Assembly (NCBI GenBank): GCA_019750655.1
Contig: JAIEOG010000094.1
Location: 1 to 21,146, forward strand
DNA length: 21,146 nucleotides
Source: a bacterium
Lineage (GTDB): Bacteria; Bdellovibrionota; FAC87; UBA2466
Direction: 5' to 3'
The position numbers were made by a program, and so were the translations under genes. The notes beneath the pieces are model-generated. The model saw nothing but the letters and a program-made list of their open reading frames with translations. It was not told the DNA's origin and searched no databases. Below, piece after piece: positions 15,469 to 21,146 of this stretch (positions are counted from its first letter, which is position 1; every line of letters starts with the position of its first letter).

Positions 15469-16095
15469 ATGACTAAGCGCTTGTTTTTATTGGCCCTAGC
15501 AACCACAGCTCTGGTCGGCTGCGGCAAAACCCTTATCGAGTTCCCAAAAGACGGATTAATCACCCGTGAACAACTGCCCAAAGGGACCTATGAGATTTCG
15601 GCAATCGAAGTGTCCGTCGAAGCTACAGGGCCAGGCGCTAAAGCAGAGTATTTTTTCCGCCAGACCATGAAAAATCCGGGTGATCCGGACAACGCAGACA
15701 AAGTGCACAACGTTCAAAACTCGGGCGACCTAAATACCAAGCTCGCTTTTACTTACCAACCGATTGCAGAGTTCAATCTCCCCTTTGAAATTCGAGATGG
15801 AAACCCGACGAGCGCGAAACGTTACGGTATTAGCTGGCTGGGTGGGAGAAATAATGGCTGGCGCTGGTGGTGGCGTCCCGATCAAAACGGCGCAAACTTA
15901 CCCGCGCTTTTTGAAAATGCCCCGAGCGTCCGTCATTACCGCGCAAAGATGGCCGAAAAAACCAGCGATGAAAGAGGCGCCATTCGCCTAGAAGACGGCA
16001 AGCCGGTTCTTTACGTCCAGTACAACATCCCCAGCAGTTCAGACAAATTGATGAACAACGTTGTTGTGAAGCTGGTTTATACGAAGAAAAAATAG
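15469..16095 (+). CDS. Lipoprotein, unknown function
   Basis: A 208-residue predicted lipoprotein. The signal MTKRLFLLALATTALVGC ends in a lipobox LVGC with Cys18 as the lipidation site; Gly19 follows, with no Asp at +2. The ATG at 15469 is chosen over an in-frame GTG at 15436 because GGAGG lies 4 nt before it and the signal peptide then begins at Met. The mature part is predicted beta-rich with a striking aromatic cluster (GWRWWWRP, 130-137) and no cysteine other than the lipidated one that I noticed. I do not recognise a family. It lies after the mutase gene with its own promoter, and it converges on murJ across a hairpin terminator. Confidence 0.82.
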   Translation: MTKRLFLLALATTALVGCGKTLIEFPKDGLITREQLPKGTYEISAIEVSVEATGPGAKAEYFFRQTMKNPGDPDNADKVHNVQNSGDLNTKLAFTYQPIAEFNLPFEIRDGNPTSAKRYGISWLGGRNNGWRWWWRPDQNGANLPALFENAPSVRHYRAKMAEKTSDERGAIRLEDGKPVLYVQYNIPSSSDKLMNNVVVKLVYTKKK

Positions 16096-16103
16096 ATTAG
16101 ATA

Positions 16104-16130
16104 GGCGGCCCGTTAATACAACGGGCCGTC
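16104..16130. terminator. Bidirectional hairpin terminator containing the murJ stop codon
   Basis: An 11-bp stem with one G-U pair (16104-16114 with 16120-16130) and a 5-nt loop (AATAC) lies between the convergent lipoprotein and murJ genes. The TAA of murJ (16113-16115) is in the stem/loop, so the hairpin is built from the last murJ codons. On the minus strand a TTTTTT run follows about a turn later (near 16087-16092); on the plus strand only TCATTTT follows. Confidence 0.8.
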
Positions 16131-17669
16131 TGTCATTTTCGCAAATACTGTCCGCAATAACCCGATCGCCAGACCACCGACCACACCCACTACCGCCAGC
16201 ACCTCAAACAACGCCGAGAGGCGCGTTTGCTGGTAAAGCCCCACGAGAGCCACTCCCTCGGAAACGAAGTACAGGCCTACAGTCACTAAAGTCCAAAGCG
16301 CTAGAAATTTGAAAAACGGCCGCAGGGAAAGATCCTGGCAATACGTCCTCAGGTGCCGCCGCAGGAGAACCCAAAGCGTCAGGCAGTAGACCGCGATACC
16401 GCAGCTCCCTGCTAGCGCCAGCCCCGCAAATCCATAAGCGCTTCCAAAGTAACCATAAAGCGGAATCGCGAGCACGCTGCAGAGCCCACCAATAAGCGAC
16501 GGCAACCAAGTCATCTGGCAGGCATAAAAGCCCCGCGCGAGCACGACCTGCGCCGTCCAGAAAAACACGCCGAAGCTGAACATCTTCAAAGCCAGTGCCG
16601 TATTGGCCAAATCATCGGCAGTGAAACGGCTCCCGCCGTAAACAAAGTGCGTGATCGGATCCGCAAAGCGGAACAGCAGCACAGCCGCTAAAGGCGCTGC
16701 TGCCCAAAGCTTCATCAACTCTCGCAGTAGCGTTTCACCGTAATCGCGGAACGAACCCGCAGCCCAGAGCCGTGCCATGTAAGGGAAGCTCGCGATGCCG
16801 GCGGCTTGGCCGATGATCGCGACCGGGATGCGCATTTCCGTCCGTGCATAAGCCATCCAGCTAATCGCGCGGTTTTCCAGCTGGCTGGCAAAGTACTTGC
16901 TGATCCACTCGTCGGTCGCCACCAGCGAAAAGCCCAGCATCAGCGGGAAAGTCAGCCAGAGATACCGGCGGATGGCTGCGACAACCTCCGGCGAAAAATT
17001 CCAACTCGGTCGAATGGAGTATCCCAGCTGGTGCAGTCCCCACGCTTGCAAAACACCGTGGCTCAAGAGCGCACCTAAAAGCACCCCGATGCTAAACCCT
17101 GCAACGCCCAGCTGCTGGTGGAAGATCACCCCACAAACAATGATGCCGCCGTTATAAACAATCGGCGCTAGCGCCGGCAGAAAGAACCTCCCGTGCGTTT
17201 GTTGCACGGCCATCGCTAAGCCGCCTAAGTAAAAGAAAAACTGGGCAGGTAAAATGATCCGCAAAAGAAAAACGAGGGCCTCGATCTGCGCCGCATTGAA
17301 GCCTGGCGCGATAACTCGGGCCAACGGTTCCGTAAAAATCTCCGCGATCAGGATCAGCACCAGCAAAATCCCACCCATCGACGTCAAAACACTGCGGTAC
17401 ACCTGCCGCGCAAGCTCTGGACGGCCGGATTCGATGAAGGAAGAGATCACCGGAATGAAAGTGATACTCAACGCTCCGGCGGCCATTAGGTAATTGAGAA
17501 AATCGGGGATCGTAAAAGACGCGTAGTAGACGTCGGTGAGCTCTGTAGCGCCGACAGTTTGCGCAATTACCCATTCGCGGACAAACCCGATGATCCGGGA
17601 GAGCACAATGCTTGCCACCATCAACCACGAGGCGCGGTGGATACTGCGTTTAACGGCGTCTGAGTTCAA
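16113..17669 (-). CDS. murJ: MurJ/MviN-family lipid II flippase
   Basis: A polytopic inner-membrane protein of the MVF/MurJ group (518 residues, about 14 helices) that flips lipid II for peptidoglycan synthesis. N-terminal landmarks: LSRIIGFVREWVIAQTVG (23-40), TDVYYASFTIPDFLNYL (45-61), GALSITFIPVI (65-75). The Arg and Glu that follow LPNLLRR/AEG in E. coli MurJ (R52, E57) are replaced here (DFLNYLMAAGALS), and the ADRLMEFP block is ARTEMRIP, so this belongs to a diverged subgroup. The TTG start (17667-17669) is supported by GAGGGA (17677-17682) spaced 7 nt. It is divergent from the bactofilin gene group with overlapping predicted promoters, and it ends in a hairpin. Flippase function is a family inference. 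Confidence 0.87.
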   Translation of the reverse strand: MNSDAVKRSIHRASWLMVASIVLSRIIGFVREWVIAQTVGATELTDVYYASFTIPDFLNYLMAAGALSITFIPVISSFIESGRPELARQVYRSVLTSMGGILLVLILIAEIFTEPLARVIAPGFNAAQIEALVFLLRIILPAQFFFYLGGLAMAVQQTHGRFFLPALAPIVYNGGIIVCGVIFHQQLGVAGFSIGVLLGALLSHGVLQAWGLHQLGYSIRPSWNFSPEVVAAIRRYLWLTFPLMLGFSLVATDEWISKYFASQLENRAISWMAYARTEMRIPVAIIGQAAGIASFPYMARLWAAGSFRDYGETLLRELMKLWAAAPLAAVLLFRFADPITHFVYGGSRFTADDLANTALALKMFSFGVFFWTAQVVLARGFYACQMTWLPSLIGGLCSVLAIPLYGYFGSAYGFAGLALAGSCGIAVYCLTLWVLLRRHLRTYCQDLSLRPFFKFLALWTLVTVGLYFVSEGVALVGLYQQTRLSALFEVLAVVGVVGGLAIGLLRTVFAKMTDGPLY

Positions 17670-17676
17670 AGATGAG

Positions 17677-17682
17677 TCCCTC
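17677..17682 (-). promoter_or_regulatory. Ribosome binding site supporting the TTG start of murJ
   Basis: GAGGGA on the minus strand lies 7 nt ahead of TTG at 17667-17669. No ATG fits the conserved N-terminus, so the site decides the start. Confidence 0.6.
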
Positions 17683-17702
17683 GCTGCGGTGCGTGACGGC
17701 TC

Positions 17703-17732
17703 TTGGATTTTATCCGGAAAGACCTGTAAACT
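17703..17732 (+). promoter_or_regulatory. Predicted promoter of the bactofilin gene group
   Basis: TTGGAT (17703-17708), an 18-nt spacer and TAAACT (17727-17732). The implied leader is about 53 nt, C-rich, and contains no Shine-Dalgarno sequence before the ATG at 17793. A second weak -10-like TACATA lies at 17784-17789. Confidence 0.4.
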
Positions 17733-17735
17733 AAA
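17707..17735 (-). promoter_or_regulatory. Predicted murJ promoter overlapping the divergent promoter
   Basis: On the minus strand TTTAGT (17730-17735), a 17-nt spacer and TAAAAT (17707-17712, 5/6). Its -10 overlaps the -35 of the plus-strand promoter and vice versa, so the two could not be occupied at once. Confidence 0.4.
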
Positions 17736-17792
17736 TACATCCCTGCAGCTTTTCTCCGGACTTCAAACGCCCCCTGAACCCCCTACATACCC

Positions 17793-18587
17793 ATGCAATT
17801 TAAAAACCCCTTCGGTTTAAACCGGACGCTTTCTATTCTTTTGCAGCCTGACGGCGCGTCAGACGAAATGCCTTACGCCGCGCGCATCTCCGTCCAGCAC
17901 CTTTCCAATTACGTGCTCGGAGCGGCGGCAGTTTTCGGCGCACTCTTCCTCGGGACACTGCTCTTCTTGCGCGAGCTCGAAATCAACCGCGACTTGCAAC
18001 AGCACGTCTTGCGGCTCGAAAGCGAAAAGCGCCTCCGGATTGCCTACCCGCTTCCGGCTCGCGAACTCGCAGGGCCTTCAACCACGGCTGCGACGCCCTC
18101 TCCCGTGCCGGCTCTAGCCAAATCTGTACCAGTGGAAGCCGCACCGACTCTAGCGATCACACCCGCTCCAACCGCAGAGGCGCCCGCAGACCACGCGCAA
18201 CTAACGGAGGTCCGGTCGGAGTGTGCCGGCGAAACCTGCCAGGTGAAACTCTCGCTTTTGAACAAACATTCCGTACCGGCCGAAGGAAGCCTGCTCGCTG
18301 TTTTGGAAATGGAAGTCCCACGTATCGGCGGCAGCGAACCGTCGATGCCCGTCCGCACGCGCTACCAGATTTTCCCGGGCGGACAGACGCGAGACGAACT
18401 CAACCCGAACGAACTGGCAGGCCTCGAGCACCGCGCGTTCCGTATCACGCGCGCCTTGCAGGCCACTGCGACATTCAAGGTGGGCAAGCTTTTGCGGCCT
18501 CTCGCCGTGAATGTTTATATTTTTGATTCACAAGGCACACTCCTCCAACACGAACGCCGCGCCATCGAAGACGAGGTCACCGAATGA
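17793..18587 (+). CDS. Bitopic membrane protein with LmdC-like N-terminus but no peptidase domain
   Basis: A 264-residue protein. It has a cytoplasmic N-terminus (1-40) with the pattern RTLSILLQPDG (11-21), like the N-termini of bactofilin-associated M23 (LmdC-type) peptidases, then a transmembrane helix (41-59), a short coiled coil (60-84), a Pro/Ala-rich linker (86-135) and a C-terminal extracytoplasmic domain (136-264) with a close cysteine pair (C144, C149). The C-domain contains no HxxxD/HxH zinc motifs, so it is not a LytM peptidase; it is predicted beta-rich and I do not recognise it. The stop overlaps the bactofilin ATG (ATGA), so the two are translationally coupled. No Shine-Dalgarno site precedes its own ATG. 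Inferred role: membrane partner of the bactofilin. Confidence 0.82.
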   Translation: MQFKNPFGLNRTLSILLQPDGASDEMPYAARISVQHLSNYVLGAAAVFGALFLGTLLFLRELEINRDLQQHVLRLESEKRLRIAYPLPARELAGPSTTAATPSPVPALAKSVPVEAAPTLAITPAPTAEAPADHAQLTEVRSECAGETCQVKLSLLNKHSVPAEGSLLAVLEMEVPRIGGSEPSMPVRTRYQIFPGGQTRDELNPNELAGLEHRAFRITRALQATATFKVGKLLRPLAVNVYIFDSQGTLLQHERRAIEDEVTE

Positions 18588-18970
18588 ACCGCGCTATCAC
18601 TGAAATTTTCCCACCGACGCTCATCACTGAAGGCTCCCGAATCCAGGGAGACCTGACTTTCTCCTCGGAAGCGCAAATCCACGGGACTGTCGAAGGCGAT
18701 ATTCAGCAAACCGCTCCCGAAGCCCTACGCGTCGGCCGCAATGGCTGGGTGCAGGGCTCCATCCACTCCGTCGGGCCCGTGACAATCGATGGCCGTGTGG
18801 AAGGCAATGTCCGCTCCACTACCAAGATCCGGCTTACCCAGACGGCCCAGGTTCGTGGTTCCATCACGGCGCCCCAAATAGAGGTTCGACCCGGTGCGGT
18901 ATTCGACGGGGAATTCCGCATGAAAACCACAGCTTCCCGCCCCCAGCTCGTCCCTCTCAAAGCAGCCTGA
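18584..18970 (+). CDS. Bactofilin family cytoskeletal protein
   Basis: A 128-residue bactofilin (polymer-forming cytoskeletal protein, DUF583) that assembles nucleotide-free filaments on the inner membrane and organises local cell-wall synthesis. The right-handed beta-helix core shows the repeating hydrophobic/Gly pattern from about 14 to 115: SRIQGDLTFSSEAQIHGTVE (18-37), WVQGSIHSVGPVTIDGRVEG (55-74), VRGSITAPQIEVRPGAVFDG (90-109). A short N-tail (NRAITEIFPP) and a C-tail flank it. GAGG (18573-18576) is 7 nt before the ATG, which overlaps the upstream TGA. Downstream, a 14-bp palindrome and 39 bp separate it from the FHA-TPR gene. Confidence 0.93.
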   Translation: MNRAITEIFPPTLITEGSRIQGDLTFSSEAQIHGTVEGDIQQTAPEALRVGRNGWVQGSIHSVGPVTIDGRVEGNVRSTTKIRLTQTAQVRGSITAPQIEVRPGAVFDGEFRMKTTASRPQLVPLKAA

Positions 18971-18984
18971 TTTTCTTAAGAAAA
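18971..18984. other. Perfect 14-bp palindrome in the bactofilin/FHA-TPR gap
   Basis: TTTTCTTAAGAAAA begins directly after the bactofilin stop codon. It is a perfect loopless palindrome, so it is more like a dimeric protein-binding site than a terminator. It overlaps the weak -35 proposed for the FHA-TPR gene. One palindrome of this length is expected by chance in a window of this size. Confidence 0.4.
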
Positions 18985-19004
18985 CCATGCGTTACGCCGA
19001 TAAA
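18976..19004 (+). promoter_or_regulatory. Possible internal promoter of the FHA-TPR gene
   Basis: TTAAGA (18976-18981), a 17-nt spacer and GATAAA (18999-19004), each 4/6, with the GTG start at 19010, 5 nt after the -10. No Shine-Dalgarno site is present. Confidence 0.3.
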
Positions 19005-19009
19005 TCTCT

Positions 19010-20605
19010 GTGGCGCCACGCGAATCCATCAAACCTAAACTTGTCATCATCGAAGGCAAGGACAAGGGCAAAGTCATTCCTCTGCCCAACGGTAGCACCG
19101 TCATCGGCCGCACAAAGGGCGATGTCTTGCTGCAGGATCCGCGTATCTCGCGCTCACACGTCGCGCTCATTTTCGATACGAAGACCGGCGAGCTCGCATT
19201 CACCGATCTGAAAAGCCTCAACGGCACGCTCCACAACGGCCACCCTTCTGCAGGCGCCACCCTGCAGGACGGCGATCGCCTGCAAATCGGCAACACGCTG
19301 TTTGATTGCCAATTGGGCGACGCCACGGAGCTCGTGGAAAAACACACACCCCCGTTGCAACCCGTGCACGAAAATCCGGATCTGTCCGGGAGCTTTGCTC
19401 AACGCAAAGAACCCGTTTTCGATCCAACGCCCGCCCCGGCTGCTGCCGAGACTTCGAATCTCGAAGCCACCCAGGCGCCGATGAAGCGCGAACCGACTTT
19501 TGAAACAGCGCCACCTAAAAAGAAAGCTCTGAAGCAGGTATCGCTCTTCGAAAAGCTGCGCCACCTATCTCCGATGCGCAAACGTATCGCCATGGGTTTT
19601 GCAGCGCTGGCATTTTGCTGGATGTTCGTCGGTGGCGAAAGCGGCCGCCCCCCCGCGGATTTCGATCGCAGCTTGAACTCCCTCAAGCAGCTAGAGCGGG
19701 AAGGCAAAGTCGCTGAAGCTATTACCGAGGGTGAAAAGCTCTCGCAATCCTACGGCAAGGATCCCGAACTCTTCATCACTCTCGCGGGCCTTTACACGCA
19801 ACAGCGCCGTCTCGAACCCGCCATTGCGGCTTACCGCAAAGCGCTCACGATTGATCCGGATCACCCCATCGCGACCGTGCGCCTAATCGCGTTGTACCTG
19901 CGCTCGGGGCTTACTCAAGAAGCCCAAAAGCAGATGGAAGAACTCGACCGCTTGATGCGCGAAGAGAAACATAGCCGGGAATTCTTCATCGAAGCGGCTG
20001 AGCTTTTTCTCGAATTCCGCGACCTCACGCGTTCTCCCGAAAAGGCGATCATCTTGGCTCGCGCCCTCCAACGTAAGTATGCCACCGACAGCACGATTGG
20101 TTACCGCTTAGAAGCGCAGGTCCTGTTCCAGCAGCAACAAACAGGCGAAGCACTCGAAGTCATCGAGCGCGGTTTGCAACGAGATGCGCAGGACGAATGG
20201 CTTTTGGAAAACCAAGCCTTCGCGAAGCTCTCCCTCAAAGATACGACCGGCGCTATCGAAGTGGTGGAGAATTGGATCAACCTCCACCCTGCTTCCACCA
20301 AACCGCTGCTCGTACTCGCATATTTGAAATACAACGAGAAGAATTACCTCGCCGCCTTGCCTTACTTACAAAAAGTCGGTGAACTTTCGAAAAACCACGC
20401 TGATCCGCATTACCCCGAAGCACTGCACTTAATGGGTCAGATCTACTGGGTGCAAGGCCAGCAGATGGAAGCGAAGAACTTGCTCACGCGTTCCTGCGAG
20501 CTCGGCTTCCAGCCTGCTTGTGCGCACGAATCTCAGCGCACGCCCCAAAGCGTGCCTAAACCAACCGTAAAAAAACAAACCCCGGCCTCATCGCCCGTGG
20601 AATGA
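19010..20605 (+). CDS. FHA domain - transmembrane - TPR protein
   Basis: A 531-residue inner-membrane protein. Residues 8-105 form an FHA phosphothreonine-binding domain with the key residues present: G33-R34, RISRSH (45-50; S47, H50) and N71-G72. A low-complexity Pro/Ala/Glu linker (113-170) and a basic stretch (KKKALK; MRKR) lead to one transmembrane helix (193-208). The periplasmic part (about 215-510) carries several TPR-like repeats (e.g. PELFITLAGLYTQQRRLEPA, AIAAYRKALTIDPDHP, PHYPEALHLMGQIYWVQGQQ). It could therefore link cytoplasmic Thr phosphorylation to a periplasmic assembly. The GTG start (19010-19012) is the first start codon after an in-frame TAA at 19001; no ribosome site is visible. 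It is 39 bp downstream of the bactofilin and may be co-transcribed or use its own promoter. Confidence 0.9.
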   Translation: MAPRESIKPKLVIIEGKDKGKVIPLPNGSTVIGRTKGDVLLQDPRISRSHVALIFDTKTGELAFTDLKSLNGTLHNGHPSAGATLQDGDRLQIGNTLFDCQLGDATELVEKHTPPLQPVHENPDLSGSFAQRKEPVFDPTPAPAAAETSNLEATQAPMKREPTFETAPPKKKALKQVSLFEKLRHLSPMRKRIAMGFAALAFCWMFVGGESGRPPADFDRSLNSLKQLEREGKVAEAITEGEKLSQSYGKDPELFITLAGLYTQQRRLEPAIAAYRKALTIDPDHPIATVRLIALYLRSGLTQEAQKQMEELDRLMREEKHSREFFIEAAELFLEFRDLTRSPEKAIILARALQRKYATDSTIGYRLEAQVLFQQQQTGEALEVIERGLQRDAQDEWLLENQAFAKLSLKDTTGAIEVVENWINLHPASTKPLLVLAYLKYNEKNYLAALPYLQKVGELSKNHADPHYPEALHLMGQIYWVQGQQMEAKNLLTRSCELGFQPACAHESQRTPQSVPKPTVKKQTPASSPVE

Positions 20606-20617
20606 TTCTGACGAAAC

Positions 20618-20626
20618 TGTTAGGAT
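20618..20626 (+). promoter_or_regulatory. Predicted extended -10 promoter, leaderless arrangement
   Basis: TGT followed by TAGGAT (20621-20626) fits an extended -10 element; the best -35 (TGGAAT, 20598-20603) is poor. The ATG of the next gene is at 20634, 7 nt after the -10, the same spacing as at 5873, and there is no Shine-Dalgarno site. Confidence 0.4.
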
Positions 20627-20633
20627 TGCCCGC

Positions 20634-21125
20634 ATGAGGTTGACGGTTACGAGCTGGGCCTTTGCGGCCCTGATTGCATTACCAGCCTATGCTATTCGTT
20701 CCCTTCCTACGCACGATCAAGTTTTAGTGGACGTGATTTGCGCGCCTACTACCGCGGAAAATCCCGAAGCGGGCATTCAAGCTGCCATGGCACTAGCGCA
20801 ACGGCACCGCGATCGCCACACAGCGCCTGCAACCGAATCTGTCTTGCGCGAAACTTTTGAAAAGCCAGAAACGACCCCCGATGCACGGCGGGCGATCGTT
20901 TTTTACCTCGGCGAAGTGATCGCCTCCGGCGATGATGGAACGACTTGGAATTGGATGCTCGGCCACTACAGGACAGAACGAGATATTGGCGTGCGCTTGG
21001 TCATGGCACATGCACTGGGGGAACTTGCGCAAGTCGAACCCGGTGATGCTGTCAGCGAAACATCCCTGCGCCGGCACCAGCTTCAGTACCGCGAAGCCTG
21101 CCACCATAAGATCGTCGAAGAATGA
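20634..21125 (+). CDS. Exported HEAT-like repeat protein, unknown function
   Basis: A 163-residue protein with a Sec signal peptide (hydrophobic core WAFAALIALPAYA, cleavage after residue 20), so periplasmic. The mature part is helical, with repeat-like segments DARRAIVFYLGEVIA (83-97) and GVRLVMAHALGELA (118-131) that resemble HEAT repeats. Two cysteines (C36, C155) are far apart. I do not recognise a specific family. The ATG is 28 bp after the FHA-TPR stop and 7 nt after a TAGGAT -10-like element. Its TGA overlaps the ATG of the next gene (ATGA), so an operon continues beyond the window. Position after the FHA-TPR gene hints at a link with that envelope locus. Confidence 0.75.
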   Translation: MRLTVTSWAFAALIALPAYAIRSLPTHDQVLVDVICAPTTAENPEAGIQAAMALAQRHRDRHTAPATESVLRETFEKPETTPDARRAIVFYLGEVIASGDDGTTWNWMLGHYRTERDIGVRLVMAHALGELAQVEPGDAVSETSLRRHQLQYREACHHKIVEE

Positions 21126-21146
21126 AAACCCTTTCTCAGCAACGGG
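21122..21146 (+). CDS. Start of a downstream gene (cut by window edge)
   Basis: An ATG at 21122-21124 overlaps the preceding TGA and opens a frame reading MKTLSQQR to the end of the window. Eight codons are too few to identify it; the overlap suggests translational coupling with the HEAT-like gene. Confidence 0.5.

Noticed and set aside
18987..19211. ATG-started frame overlapping the FHA-TPR gene start
   Set aside because: Translation is low-complexity and unlike any domain; the overlapping frame from the GTG at 19010 gives a clear FHA domain.
1..21146. Mobile elements, defence systems, CRISPR arrays, tRNA/rRNA genes
   Set aside because: Reading through found no direct-repeat arrays, transposase, integrase or restriction-like genes and no tRNA-like folds; the window is chromosomal core and envelope genes with uniform character.

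Overview
The window comes from a Gram-negative (diderm) bacterium. It encodes a TolC-family outer-membrane efflux protein, two PorV/UPF0164-like outer-membrane barrels, a lipoprotein and several Sec signal peptides. Base composition looks moderately GC-rich by eye (not counted). Gene content suggests a member of the Bdellovibrionota or another former deltaproteobacterial lineage: an acyl-CoA carboxylase pair, a two-subunit-type methylmalonyl-CoA mutase, leucine dehydrogenase, a QEGLA/MATCAP-type protein, a ChaN-like protein and an FHA-TPR membrane protein. The taxonomic call is an inference only. Coding density is very high; every gap is under 130 bp. I see no tRNA, rRNA, CRISPR, insertion sequence or phage gene.

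Layout. (1) 1-2815, minus: carboxyltransferase (pccB-like) then biotin carboxylase (cut by the left edge), one operon. (2) 2902-4407, minus: ChaN-like protein, divergent from a TolC-family gene (4423-5817, plus) with only 15 bp between start codons. (3) 5873-6619, plus: signal-peptide and C-terminal-anchor protein, convergent with an App1-type phosphatase (6616-7707, minus) whose stop codon overlaps its own. (4) 7758-10236, plus: two coupled outer-membrane barrel genes and a small two-helix membrane protein. (5) 10223-13767, minus: leucine dehydrogenase, QEGLA/MATCAP-type metalloprotease-like protein and RlmI-type rRNA methyltransferase, with junctions of 0 bp and a 4-bp overlap. (6) 13867-15399, plus: methylmalonyl-CoA mutase large subunit. 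(7) 15469-16095, plus: lipoprotein, convergent with murJ (16113-17669, minus) across a strong bidirectional hairpin. (8) 17793-20605, plus, divergent from murJ: a membrane protein with an LmdC-like N-terminus but no peptidase domain, a bactofilin, and an FHA-TM-TPR protein. (9) 20634-21125, plus: exported HEAT-like protein, overlapping the start of the next gene.

How the genes work together. Leucine dehydrogenase (branched-chain amino-acid deamination), the acyl-CoA carboxylase pair (propionyl-CoA to methylmalonyl-CoA) and the mutase (to succinyl-CoA) outline amino-acid and odd-chain carbon catabolism, though they sit in separate transcription units. The murJ/bactofilin/FHA-TPR region looks like a cell-envelope morphogenesis locus and is the best candidate for an undescribed system. 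Several plus and minus genes lack a Shine-Dalgarno sequence and carry a sigma70-like -10 element 5-9 nt before the start codon, which suggests leaderless mRNAs. Other genes in the window have clear Shine-Dalgarno sites.
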